From positions 2,082,780-2,146,555 of the forward strand of contig BFEA01000229.1 of assembly GCA_003427395.1 (NCBI GenBank): a stretch of 63,776 bases of DNA. The letters run 5' to 3'. The stretch is from Chara braunii. Lineage: Eukaryota; Streptophyta; Charophyceae; Charales; Characeae. Numbering within the stretch: the first letter of the stretch is position 1; each line of letters begins with the position of its first letter. A model generated the notes under the pieces. The model saw only the letters and a program-made list of their open reading frames with translations. It searched no databases and had not been told where the DNA came from. Shown here one piece after another: positions 52,977 to 63,725 of the stretch. The position numbers and the translations under genes were made by a program.

Positions 52977-53861
52977 CACATTAGATTGCTTCACGCCTAG
53001 CTGGCGCCTCCCCCCTCTCTTGCCGATGTGAAGACCCGAGTTTGATTCCCTACGGGGAATCAAAAAAGAAAAATTTTGGGTCATTTCTCGATTTATGTTA
53101 GTCGTCCTTGCGTATGGGCCATGTTGTATAAGCGCGACCGTTTTTTGGTCGTGAGATCCGATGATCGTGCAACCGAAAATTACCGCATTTTCCTGCTTAT
53201 AAGATGGGCAGCTCCAAAAAGGAGCTAGCCCAGGTAGTGCCTCGTAAGGCTCGATCCCAATATTTGTTGGGTAAAAGTTCGAATGTGGTACCTACTGGCT
53301 AACTCTTCTCACGGGAGTTATCCCTGACGCCCTTCTATTTGAAGGGTTTCGACTCCGTAGGCCACCCACCTCCTGGCCTACGCAGGTGTTGTCTGCCTAT
53401 CCCCTCCAAAGGTAGGCTGCCCCGCCATCCTGGCAGTTGAGGCTTGGTTTGATAGGCTTAGCAATCCCACCTTTCTGTCATGGATTTGCCACCGGACTCC
53501 TGACGGTCCGTTCTTTTAGGAATGACACGGCACTTTGGCCATGTTAGCCTTTTCATTCGTCGCCACACCCCGGGCACGGCTAATTTTTTGTCTTTCTACT
53601 CCCGAATCGCACGGCTGTTTGATCAAAACGATATTTATTTAAGTCTTTTCACCGTCGTCTCTTTCTTTCCGACCTTATTTCAACGTGAGAGTGTCTGGTT
53701 ATACTGTCCACCCTTGTCGTTATGTCTGTCGACAGATAGACGACTACATAAATTATATTTTCTTTAATCACGGACAAGTCGAAATATATTTCAACAACAT
53801 TTTTATTTCATCAGACCAAATCTTTTGAAAACAAAACTTTACTTCAGAATTCGGATGACAG
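52977..53861. other. Hairpin-rich non-coding tract
   Basis: A B-box-like AGTTTGATTCC (53039) lies 45 bases after CTAGCTGGCGCC, a weak tRNA-like pattern. Hairpins are TTGATTCCC..GGGAATCAA (53042), GGCAGCTCC..GGAGCTAGCC (53207) and CGTAGGCCA..TGGCCTACG (53357). No gene is recognised. Confidence 0.4.
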
Positions 53862-53895
53862 GGCAGAAACCCTTGTCAGGGTTTCTGTCCCGACA
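53862..53895 (-). repeat. LTR-start-like hairpin, copy 2
   Basis: The minus strand reads TGTCGGGACAG, AAACCCTGACAAGGGTTTCT, GCC. The arms differ from 37555 but still pair. The plus-strand neighbour CCGTTCCCCGC would be a purine tract on the minus strand, as expected of a PPT. Confidence 0.5.
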
Positions 53896-54596
53896 CCGTT
53901 CCCCGCAACCGAAAGACCTTCAAAGTGGATACAACTTTCATCATCCCCTAAACTTGATGACTCACCTCCATGTATAATGTCGTCAAATAACATCCATGTC
54001 AACTGGTATGTATGTCGCTGCACAACTATGAGTTTTCTTTCAGTGTCCTCGAATCGTGTGCGGGTCTGCTCCCTCTCTCACGTGCAAGACACAATTCTTT
54101 ATTATTGTTTGAGTCTTAAAGTCATATCTTACTTTCCTCTCACATTCGTCTTGAGTCGTTGTTGCCCCGCCTGATGTGCAAATTACAAGCTATAAGGTCG
54201 TCGCAGCAATGTTGCACGCGTTGTCTTTTCGTCACGAAACTTTCTCATCTCCTCACATGGACATTCTTTTGCGTAATATCGCTCTCATGCACAGCAAGTC
54301 CATGTCGCATAGATATGGTTATGCTGCTTCCTCACTCCACTAACCTGTGTAGAAATTCGACCTCCCAGTGTATACCTCACGTATGGGAACGAGTCGGACG
54401 GACTTCCTTAGGACCGTACGTACGGCCCCTCAGGGTCCGTACGGACTTCGGACTCTTCTTACATAGTTGTCTCGGGGGGGGTCAGGGGACGAGGGGCAGG
54501 GGGGGTGCGGATGTTGGGGGGGAGGTCCCCCCCCCCCCCTCACCCCCCCATCGAGAAAAAATATAAACTTCGGTCGTGGTATTGCATATTGATATA

Positions 54597-54637
<41 letters not shown>

Positions 54638-54689
54638 TTGGTTGATTGGTTGTTTGTTTTATTTATTTATTGATTGATTGATTGATTGG
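53896..54689. other. Non-coding tract with C/G runs and (AT)n
   Basis: A C run lies at about 54527-54539 and (AT)n at 54590-54633. The palindrome-like CCGTACGTACGG lies near 54414. No gene is supported. Confidence 0.4.
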
Positions 54690-56640
54690 TTGAAAACCAT
54701 CATATGGTGTATTTAAGGCTAGAAAATGTACAGAAAGTTGTACAAGGTGGGTCACCGACAACAAACCTGACATCGTGGATGTAAATCAATTATCAAAACA
54801 AACATCTCTCAAAAAATCGATATTATGGCCACACACACATGAAAGAAAGATCATTGGTCACCTAGAGCAAGAAACACAAAGAAGGGGTTTAAAAAGATTG
54901 GGCGAATGTATCAAACTCGACCTCAACAGGATGATGTGTTTTATCTCTGAATTTTTTTGACACAAGAGCACTCAAGAGGTGCAAAATCCTTCAAATACTT
55001 TAAAACTGTAAATGGGATCACGTACGATACTTAACAAGAAACTTGTCAAGCTTTTGGTCTTCTAAATGACGATAAAAAATAGAATTAGCACATGAATAGT
55101 ATGACACATTATGCAATGTCGCGTTCGTGAACAGGTGGTCAAACTTCTTATATTTTGCGAAAAGTAAAGTGTCCAACAAATTATTGCATTGTCCAAAGAT
55201 GTGGGATGATTACACACGAGAATTCACCGTAGATGTCCTGGAGCTGGTATTGTGAGCATTAATGATTTTGAACATCGAGTGATTGTTTCAATAAAGGGGC
55301 TTTCAATTGGAAACATTCAACCTCGAACGATCATGTTACTTGGATATGAAGCTCGCCCGACAATTGAACTCCCAAAGGAGTCTCAACAATCAGCCATGAA
55401 AACTGCGAGACAAAATGACCTACGACACGTCCATTATGAAAAACATATGGGAAACACAAACTGCATGTCTCCGACCATCCCTACAAAGTTTGTGCATGAG
55501 GTAGTAGATGCTATTAAAATTCACGCCCGTTGGGTATTTTTTTATATGCCCCTGCAGACAATAAGAAGCCATACTGTATTAACATAATATTGGTTGACGT
55601 CCGATTGGAAAAAAAAAAGTCGCCTTAATTATTGCGTTCAGCGGGATTGCAACCACATTGCTAGACGGCGGACGTATTTTTTGTTCTCGGTTTCGTGCTC
55701 CTATACAACTAGCTGACAACACAGTTTTGAAAATACCAAAACAGTCTAGTCTTGCACAGGTAATAAAAAAGTTCGACCTTCTTGTGTGGGATGAGGCCTC
55801 GATAAGCCATAAGCACCTCTTGGAAGCGTCAGACCGAACGTTGAGAGACCTCTGTGATTCAAATTTATCATTTGCGCACAAAGTGGTGGTTTTAGCGGGG
55901 CATTTTAGACAAATACTCCATGTTCTCCCGTGCAGTACGAGAGCACAGCAAGTCAAAGCATGTTCCCTGTAGATATTTATCTTGAAGGTATCGAGGAATA
56001 CGTTATAAAATTAATATTCCCTAACCTCGCATACCATGCCTTTGACAGGGAGTGTCTCACGAAAAGAATGATCCTTTGCCCCAAAAATTATGAAACTAAG
56101 GACATGAACAATGTCTTGCTAAACCAATTTCTTCGAGAATAAATTTTGTGTTGTGGAGTCGACCAATGTATGGAGGAAAATGATAAACTCAAGGTTTCTG
56201 TGAAATTCCTCAACTCTATTGAGAAGTCTGGTTTGCCGCCGCAAAATATGAGGTTGAAAAAAGGGTTGCCAATCATGTCGCTAAGAAATTTGGACTGTCT
56301 AAACGACCTCTGCAAGGACAACAAATTGGTTGTTAGTGAGGTTGTTGGGAACCATCTCCTCGACTCGAAGGTTGTCCATTTAGTCACTTGATAGGAAATG
56401 ACAATACCCAGAAGAGTAATGAAGAGTGGGGCACAAGGAAAAACAAGATTGCATTGGAAACGTAAACAATTTACAGTTTCTTTTGCACAAAACGTGTTTT
56501 TTTTCACATGGTCCGAGTCAACTTTATGTTGCACTCTCTTGCACAGGACATCCTTCGAACGTTCGGGTATGCTTGTCTGACAATTCAAGAAGGACAAGGA
56601 ATGTTGTATATAAAAATATTTTGTTTGGACACTAATTGTT
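54690..56640 (+). pseudogene. Helitron Rep/helicase, C-terminal Pif1-like half
   Basis: Fragments in all three plus frames follow the Helitron order: LRLENVQKVVQGG (the HLENgQrV motif), a TTLT-like SPTTNLTSW, LKLNGITYDT and QETCQAFGLLNDD (the vNGv..T...aC.alGLL.DD motif). Then comes the Pif1 helicase: APADNKKPYCINIIL where Walker A GTGKT reads DNKKP, SGIATTLLDGGRIFCSRF, LLVWDEASISHKHLLEASDR (Walker B), VVVLAGHFRQILHVLP, KSGLPPQNMRLKKGLPIM and RTRNVVYKNILF. The enzyme would drive rolling-circle transposition; this one cannot, lacking Walker A and carrying many stops. Confidence 0.85.
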
Positions 56641-56999
56641 ATTTGTGGGTTTGTCAATTTCCATGAAGATGAGACTCTTACTACACCAATCAAGGCGGGA
56701 TAATCACAAAAGTGCAGAAGGTTTGAGCCAACAAATCCTGCAAAGGCGTTCATGTGTCATAAGATCTCGCAGAACACTTGGCCAAACAAAAGATAAAAGA
56801 AAATACAAAAAATCACAAACAATTATAAATGTTGCAGATAATTCCGAAGATAATACAACCCAAACAAATTGGTTTCTGCCATCCCTCCCCCTTGCATCTC
56901 ACACATTCGAAAACTCTCGGCGATCACGAAAAAAAGAAGTGATACACCAACAGGCACACCATCCCTTCCATAACAGGTTGTAAACCCAATTAATATTCA

Positions 57000-57830
57000 A
57001 ACAATCTCAGATGACGAAATCGTAGTGTTTGATATGGATGTCATTAGTGAATTACAGAGAAAACTCCAACAGACAGTCATTATCACCCTGTCCTCTCAAT
57101 GTCAGCATTCCACACCCTCAGCCACGAAATCGGAACTGTGTAACAACGCATCAGATGTATCTGCGCCAAAGAAGATTGTGCGGCAAAAAACATTTCGCCA
57201 AAGAAGTTTGCAATTCGCTGACCAAAATGTACCTCCTCAACCTCTTACCTCTTTTATGCTCTTTGAATGACACAAACTCGCGGTCGAGATTGGTATCCTC
57301 AATCTCATTCATTTTCTACTTTGGCATAACTTCGCCGCTCAATCCCTTCCTGCAACAGATATACATTTGCAGTTTGAGGACTACAAATCTGGAAGAATCA
57401 TAACTCTATTGCCTAGAGGGGTGCCAAGCTACACCCATGCTGACCAGAAACACAACCAAACAATTTTGAACAACTTGCTGGTTGAAGATCACAAGCAACT
57501 CAACAATGGGATTCCACTGTCAAAATACAGATAAGAAAAGATTCATAAGATTTACCAAAAACTCACAGCACAATCAACTCCCAAACGAACTCCCTATTCG
57601 ATCAACATCGGCCCTTGGTATGATCTTTTACACTCCTTTAGACCGACAAAAGTGGTCCACGCACTCTTAAAAATCACTTACTCGCAACACCTTCAGTATC
57701 ACCACATACCGTTTGATGAGTACAAGGAGATGATTGTGTGACGGATTGGCACAAAGCTCACTTTAGAACAAGAGTGGTTCTACACAAGGAACCTCAAACG
57801 ACACATCTTAGGTAAAACAGCGCTTGCGAC
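57000..57830 (+). pseudogene. Coding remnant downstream of the Helitron helicase
   Basis: A protein-like stretch spread over frames: DDEIVVFDMDVISELQRKL, KKIVRQKTFRQRSLQFADQN, IHLQFEDYKSGRIITLLPRG, INIGPWYDLLHSFRPTKVVH, HIPFDEYKEMIV, stop, LTLEQEWFYTRNLKRHILGK. The composition is normal for a folded, basic protein. I recognise no domain. It could be a captured gene fragment or a Helitron accessory ORF. Confidence 0.45.
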
Positions 57831-57940
57831 CAGATGTGAGAACACTCAACAGGTATGACACCAGCAGAATAGGGTCCTCGGCCCCTTTTCTCCATCCCCC
57901 TCCCCTGACCACGCCCCTCTTAATTAATGTCATGCAACGT

Positions 57941-57974
57941 TGTCGTAGCAAACACCCTTACATGGGTATCTGTC
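57941..57974 (+). repeat. LTR-start-like hairpin, copy 3
   Basis: TGTCGTAGCAA, ACACCCTTACATGGGTATC, TGTCG on the plus strand: the same layout as copies 1 and 2, in the opposite orientation. Confidence 0.5.
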
Positions 57975-58230
57975 GTTCTTTTTACAAGGCGCACAGGGTG
58001 CGTCCTTGATCAACGTAGCACGCAGATGGGGCAAATCCCGTAAGGACGCTCACCTTGGCAACCTCGCTCTTGGCGAGACTCCGAATCGAATACGACCGAA
58101 TAAGAGAGTGTGTGGGGCACATATTATTGCGTTATACTGTGAAGTGACCGTTAGTCCTTGGTGGTATCAGGGTGGCGGAAGACGTCAAAGCCATAGGGTC
58201 CGGTTACCTTCTTTATGGTTTTCAATTTGG

Positions 58231-58273
<43 letters not shown>

Positions 58274-58617
58274 ATAAAGACTAACTTTACTACGGGAACC
58301 GGCTCAGCCTCTGGAGGGATGTGTCTCTAGGAAGATAAAGACCTTACCTTGTGCACGCATAGGAAGATTGTGTTTGGCGACGCATGGAAAGGCGCGGCAT
58401 TGGCAAACCTAGCATGGGGGAAAGTCGGGAAGTTCGACAAAGTTTATCGTGCGCCTGATAACCAGGATACCAGATAGCTACGATTCTAGGCACAGACGGC
58501 GTCTTCTGACGACCAGGAGGTTGGCCGGTAGGCCAAGGCAGAGACCTGGTTTGTGCGGGTAGGACCAATCACGGTCCCGCGACTATATGCAGGTCCGCAC
58601 TTACCTAGCTCAACCTT
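57975..58617. other. Non-coding tract with (AT)n at 58233-58264
   Basis: No coding or repeat similarity was recognised apart from the microsatellite. It may be LTR sequence following copy 3. Confidence 0.35.
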
Positions 58618-58880
58618 GGGCCTAGTTCTATCGCTTACGGTACTGGACTTTCAAGCGATGGGTTCGAGGTTCGAAACCAGCAGAAGCAATGGAGAAAAGA
58701 AGCGCGACCGACGGAGATTGAGGGGTCGAGGGTCTTAAGGGATTATCCCTCTTGGTTTTGCCGAATGGGCCCGAGCCTGGGTCCGATTGGCAAGACCAAG
58801 AGGGTGTCGACAGGTCCTCGTCCTCTTCAACTCTTCTATTTTTATTTTTGTTGATTTATTTTTATTTTTCCTCATTCTTA
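58618..58880 (+). mobile_element. tRNA-derived SINE, copy 2
   Basis: GGGCCTAGTTCTATCG begins a tRNA-like head with GCTTACGGTACTGGACTTTC and a perfect B box GGTTCGAAACC (58668-58678). The body shares AGATTGAGGGGTCGAGGGTC and GGTTTTGCCG with copy 1 at 37 kb. The tail is T-rich (TTTTTATTTTTGTTGA). Confidence 0.8.
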
Positions 58881-58999
58881 AGGTCCCGTCTGTTAACCAG
58901 GACAGAAACTGGCTCCGAGACCGATTATGAAGGAGTGCCACGAGGGAAGGAATGAAAATAACTTTGAAAAAGAGTTAAAGAATGCTTAAAATTGTTGAG

Positions 59000-60200
59000 C
59001 GAAGAAGCGGACGGAGGGTTGGTGCATTCCCACCTAGGCAGGGGTGGACGGTGACTGCATCGCCACTATCCATGACTGAACATGGGTTGCCTGCCAGCAT
59101 AGGTTGTTATGACTGACATTGCAGTAGGGAGTGATTGAAACCCCTCCCCACGGGTGGTTATCATGACAGTGGATGACCTTGAGCACGAGCCATTTTGAGC
59201 GGGCCCGTGCGGGTTCCCTCGTATGTGAGATGCAAAGGAAATTCATCTAACCTATCTATCTTGAAACAACAGACTGACGAGGCTAATGTGCATCTGAGCC
59301 CGTATGTGTATGGCCCATGAGGCTGAAGAAACCTGGTAAGGACCGCCTACAGTTGCACCGTCCGCCAACCGCGATCTACTTTCGGAAGACTAGAATGTGA
59401 GTTTGCTCTTTAGGGCCCGATAGATGGTGAACTCTGCCTGAACAGGGTGAGGACAGAGAAAACTCTGGCGGGGGTTTGCAACGATGCTGGCGCAATAGAT
59501 CATAGTTGGGCGAACCCGGTAATTTGCTGGTTCCCTATGAAGTGGTGCATAGAGGGCTGGCGTGCAAATCGTTCCTCGGACGTGCTTATGGGGTCGAGAG
59601 TCTAACCGGACCGTCTTCCAGCCGGTCCCCTCTGAACTTGCACGTAGAGGTGCTGACGTGCAAATCATTTGTCGGAATTGGGTAAGTGGGACGAAAGACT
59701 AATCGAACTAGTAACTAGCGGCTGACTCTCTCTGAAGTTTCACTTAGTTTAAGTTAGAGCTGTAGGACAAGTTAGAGCTGTAGGACGGACTGGGTTGTTG
59801 AGGAGTGTTGTCGGGAAGGAAACGATGGTGGAATTGAGAAAGAGGTGAGCATGGCAGAGTTGAAAACGCCGATATCTGTCATTCCTTGAAGTGAACGGGT
59901 GAGGGAGGAGGCGAAGTCATGGTTTTTGCCTATTGTGAGATGATTGGTGAGGTAAGTTTGGGAGTTGGGTTAGTAGGATGCGAGTTAGTGAAGAAAAGGG
60001 GGTACGCAAAGTAATCAGAGAAGGGAAGGAGAGTCGGGGTTAAAACGATGTATCTCACCGATTTTCTAATGAAATCGAGCGAGTAAAGAATCTAACTGGG
60101 GGTTTTGAGGCAGTTCGGATCGAATGGTTGCGCCAGATTTTCAATCTGGTTTCAATCTGGGCAACGGTTCAGCCGATCCGAGTACCAGAAACTGCGCATA
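59000..60200. repeat. Degenerate tandem repeat (period about 107) and flanks
   Basis: From about 59530 to 59740 a unit with GCTGGCGTGCAAATCGTTCC or GCTGACGTGCAAATCATTTG recurs about 107 bases apart, with a partial third. The rest has no gene. Confidence 0.55.
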
Positions 60201-60245
60201 GGAGAGGTAAAAGTGTTTTGAAAATACGGTAATGAATCATTATGT

Positions 60246-60300
60246 GTTCCAGCGGAAGATTCATTCACGTTTTTTATTTTGATGAGTCGTTGAACGCGTG
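60246..60300 (+). repeat. Conserved hairpin core, copy D
   Basis: TTCCAGCGGAAGATTCATTC, ACGTTTTTTATTTTGATGAG, TCGTTGAACGCG: the core of the 12264 element without its pairing arms. Confidence 0.55.
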
Positions 60301-60690
60301 CTAACTGGGACTTCACTCTGCAGAGAGGGAAGGGAGGGACTCACCTGTCGTTCGCAGCCTAATGAAGGTCGACCTCGCATACAGCTTTGTGGTGTTCGTT
60401 CAAGGGATCGTCACCATCAGGGTCTTCGGGGAGACCATAATGTGCGAGTCGCGGTTAGTGCGCACCTAAATTTGGATGCGATGAGGTAAAATGCGTCATT
60501 AGATGTTGCGATCAGATTGACTACGAGAGGGGGATTAAAGCGAGTTAAGAAGAAAAGGGAGAAGTCGGGGAAAACTAACCTCAACTTGGTCGTAAACTTG
60601 ACAAGAGAGACAAAAATAGAAAGAAAGAGGAAGAAGAGAGGGTGGGAGACGAGAAGTTGAGAACTGCTTACTTCGTGAGAATTTTTTCAT

Positions 60691-60745
60691 GTCCTAGTGA
60701 AAGATTTGTTCTCGTCTTGCACATCTGACGAAGCGCAAGAGTGGG
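60691..60745 (+). repeat. Conserved hairpin core, copy E
   Basis: GTCCTAGTGAAAGATTTGTT, CTCGTCTTGCACATCTGACG: a diverged copy of the same core. A 29-base tandem (CATCGTATTCATCGAGTTGT and CATCGTATTCATTGAGTTAT) follows at about 60830-60890. Confidence 0.55.
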
Positions 60746-61326
60746 ACTGCAGTCGTTGCCCGCCTTCATCCTGGCCGTTTTTTACCATCGTTATTGGGGT
60801 CACGATTCCAGTCGGGCTGCTCGTCATCGTCATCGTATTCATCGAGTTGTTGGCATTGTCATCGTATTCATTGAGTTATTGCTCCTCGTGATGGTCGCCA
60901 TCGCCTTCACGGTAGTAGTTATTCCTCTACACCGCCGTGACACCTCCTCCATGGTCGAAAATGTTTCGACAGTGAACGCACCTAGTTGAGATCTGTGTCA
61001 GGTTCATTCGGAATCAAATGCTAAAGATTGATGGGAAAGAAAATATAGTTTGGGCGCAGGCAGGAAGAGAGGGAAGAATATTAAAGAAGTGAAGGATTTT
61101 CTGCTTTTTTAGTCTGGTCACTACTCGCAGCCAAATACAGATAGGTGAAAGATGCTTCTGAGGGCGAAGTAACAGCGAGGGTGTCAAGCGGATACAGAGC
61201 GCATGAAGAGGGAGAGAATGCTTACATGCGTTATTTATATGTCAGGCTCGGCGGAGGAAGAAGGCCAATGTGGTAGCAAGCAACATGCATGAGGGGGGTC
61301 GACATTTTGATAGGGTACCTCCTCAT

Positions 61327-61375
61327 GTTTTAGCGGGAGATTCATTCTCAAACTCGCATGTTGGTGGGCAACGGA
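61327..61375 (+). repeat. Conserved hairpin core, copy F
   Basis: CATGTTTTAGCGGGAGATTC, ATTCTCAAACTCGCATGTTG: a third copy in this region, again without the G/C-rich arms. Confidence 0.5.
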
Positions 61376-61404
61376 GTTCAACCCGCTCGGTTTGACATGG
61401 TCGT

Positions 61405-61790
61405 ACAGCTGGATTAACTGGATAAACTCACCCATTATGTTTGCCAACGTCAAGAGGGTTATCTTCACTACCATTCGGCAACGATCGTGCTTGTATGCCC
61501 TGCGTCTGCATAGTTACGTTACCATGATGCTATCCTGAACATACGGCTCGTTATTGTTAGTAACTGGATAAACTCACCCGTTATGTTTGCCTACAGTCAG
61601 TCGTGCTCCTATATATAGGAGAGCTATCCTGAACATGTGACGATTCAAGGCACGCTCATGCTCGTTATGCCCCGTCAATAGGGTTATCTTCGCTACCATT
61701 CGATTACGATCGTGCTTGTCTTTCCTACATCTGCATAGTTACGTTACCATGATGTTATCCTGAACATATGGTCGTTGGAATGCGCTACTA
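61405..61790. repeat. Interspersed tandem repeat (period about 228)
   Basis: TAACTGGATAAACTCACCC occurs at 61411 and 61562. GGGTTATCTTCACTACCATT (61453) and GGGTTATCTTCGCTACCATT (61681) are 228 bases apart, as are the two CTGCATAGTTACGTTACCAT copies (61508, 61732). The order of sub-blocks suggests duplication with internal deletion. Confidence 0.75.
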
Positions 61791-61799
61791 CTAAGTTGT

Positions 61800-63214
61800 T
61801 GAAAGTCGTATCGACCAGACCAGGAATGCTGGCCGGGTGTACTATATAATAGGAAGTGCGGGAGCAAGATTTGTATTTAAACGAGGGTGGTTCCGGCTTG
61901 AGAATTGGATTGGTTGTAATCTAGACATACGGTCTTGCCTCGTGCACATTCAAATACTGGTGTGAACATGGCAATGCACATATGCGCGTTCTGTCGGCAG
62001 ATCCTTTCCTAGTTTAGTTAACATATTTCTCCATGATTTGGTAGAGCTTTCAATCCCATTTAGTACTTATCATGAGTAATGGAATGAGTCTCATAGCTAC
62101 AAATTGAATTGTCGTTATCCTATATCCAATTCCTACTCAATGTCTTGCGCAGCCTGTATTCGTCATAATGGAATACCAGGCTGCATAAACACCAACCACG
62201 GATCCGACCAGATATGCACTCGTTGTTGAGCCTACAGCAGCCTCTTGGCCCAGGTCAAGGTTGTGGCTCCAGGGAAATCAAGGTCGGACGAAGTAGGAGG
62301 AAGGACTTTGAATACTTATGATTGATGGTGGCGAGAATATCCTCTCATTAACATTCAAAATTTGAGACTTTGGTTCTCCATTGGTGATATATCGATGCAG
62401 TTCTGCTGTTGGACAATGCGTTGCTCAGCCGATCAGACCAGCAACGAGATTGGAGGCTTACCTGTTGGAATGGGCGTTGCTCGTCCGATCCAAAAAAACA
62501 GCGTGAGACCAATAGTGAGACTGATTCACTGATATCGAGTCGTGTTGTCAATACAAGAGACTGCTGATGTTGTTGCCATCCTCAGAACGTCATTGTTGAC
62601 ACAATTGATCTATGTGCTACCGACGTTGTGGTGCGTTGCTGCTGCCTGAGCGCTATTGTTTTTCACGGTAGGGTGTTGTTGCAAGAAGTCGCTGCTCTCA
62701 ACAACAAACGGGATTGTTGTTGAGCTGATAATAATTTTTGGGCAGCAACAATTGTGGACTCAAGGAGCTGCTAGTTTATTTTTGAGAGATTGCGGTTGCA
62801 GGGGTGGATTGGAGGTTGTCGTTACTGTTGTGCAGAGAGGTGATGCTTCTATAAGGAACCGGTTACTACCGATGGTCAGGCCTCGAACTATAGTGGCTTT
62901 CGTGAAGAGTGGACTGTTGCTGACCTTCTCGACAAATCTTTGTTGCTGAAGAGACAAGTGTTGTTAAAAGGTGTGTTACAGCGGACGCTGCTCAACATTA
63001 CTGCTGCACGCTGCTGCGGTGTGTTGCTGCGTTTATAACCGCACTCGAATAAAACACGAGGGTTATGCTCTATTCCAACGCAGTTTCCAGACTACGTAGA
63101 GGTTGTTGGTTAGAGGTAAGGCACTGAGGCTTCAGAGGTGTGATCAGGCTCTGCAACAAGAGTGTTGCAACAACTTGGAGGCGTGACATGAGGCTGTTGC
63201 TCTGCACTTTTTAG
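61800..63214. other. TTG-rich non-coding tract
   Basis: Between 62540 and 63040 GTTGTTG and TTGCTGC motifs are frequent, in the style of the Gln-rich block of LINE ORF1 on the minus strand, but I find no matching ORF1 flanks. No gene is supported. Confidence 0.35.
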
Positions 63215-63480
63215 CCGCCCTTGCGGGGCCCTCAAGATCTGAATGCACCAAGGCCCTCTCGTGTGAGTTGAGTTGGCCTCTTCTCGTATCTCGAACGTCT
63301 AACTTCTCTTCTTCTTTCCTTTTTCATCTAAGTCTAATCTGTGTTCGGAGAGGAAGGCGGCAGGCGGGATTGCAACCCGTAGGACCGCATCAAGGTTTTG
63401 TGGGGGTTCACCCACCGATTGAGGGAGCTCTACCGGAGCCCAGGCGGGACTCTGGAGGCAGGGAACTCAGAGGTAGGCCA
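63215..63480 (+). repeat. Dispersed repeat R63 (inverted partner at 34 kb)
   Basis: It matches the reverse complement of 34062-34345, with the blocks CAAGGCCCTCTCGTGTGAG, GGCGGGATTGCAACCCGTAG and GCAGGGAACTCAGAGGTA. Confidence 0.65.
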
Positions 63481-63725
63481 ACATTATACCATTAAAATTA
63501 TAATAAACCCCTACCTATACAAACCTGACGTTTGGCTTGTTTTGATTTTGACATGTATATATGTTGTTTTCTTCTTCAAGACTTTAACTAGATCAAAAGG
63601 GGAACCTACTCTGCATGTTTAAGTCATTCGTTTGTGGTAAAAATCATGATTTTCGCGTGCGATAATTTGAAATAGGGTTGGAGATGAGATTCCCCTGATC
63701 GATCCAGTCGCTTTGTCATTTGTTG

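Noticed and set aside
52977-53300. A tRNA gene or a third SINE from the AGTTTGATTCC B-box-like sequence.
   Set aside because: No acceptor or anticodon stem can be drawn, and the A-box is weak.
30521-53895. Treating 30521-37588 and 44703-53895 as the two LTRs of gypsy-2 (7 and 9 kb).
   Set aside because: Only the first ~450 bases and a short end hairpin correspond. The interiors show no visible homology and include unrelated repeats and gene-like modules. LTRs of this length would be exceptional.
60246-60300. Hammerhead-like GATGAGTCGTTGAA in hairpin-core copy D.
   Set aside because: The CTGATGA core and GAAA with stem III are absent; the resemblance is short and coincidental.
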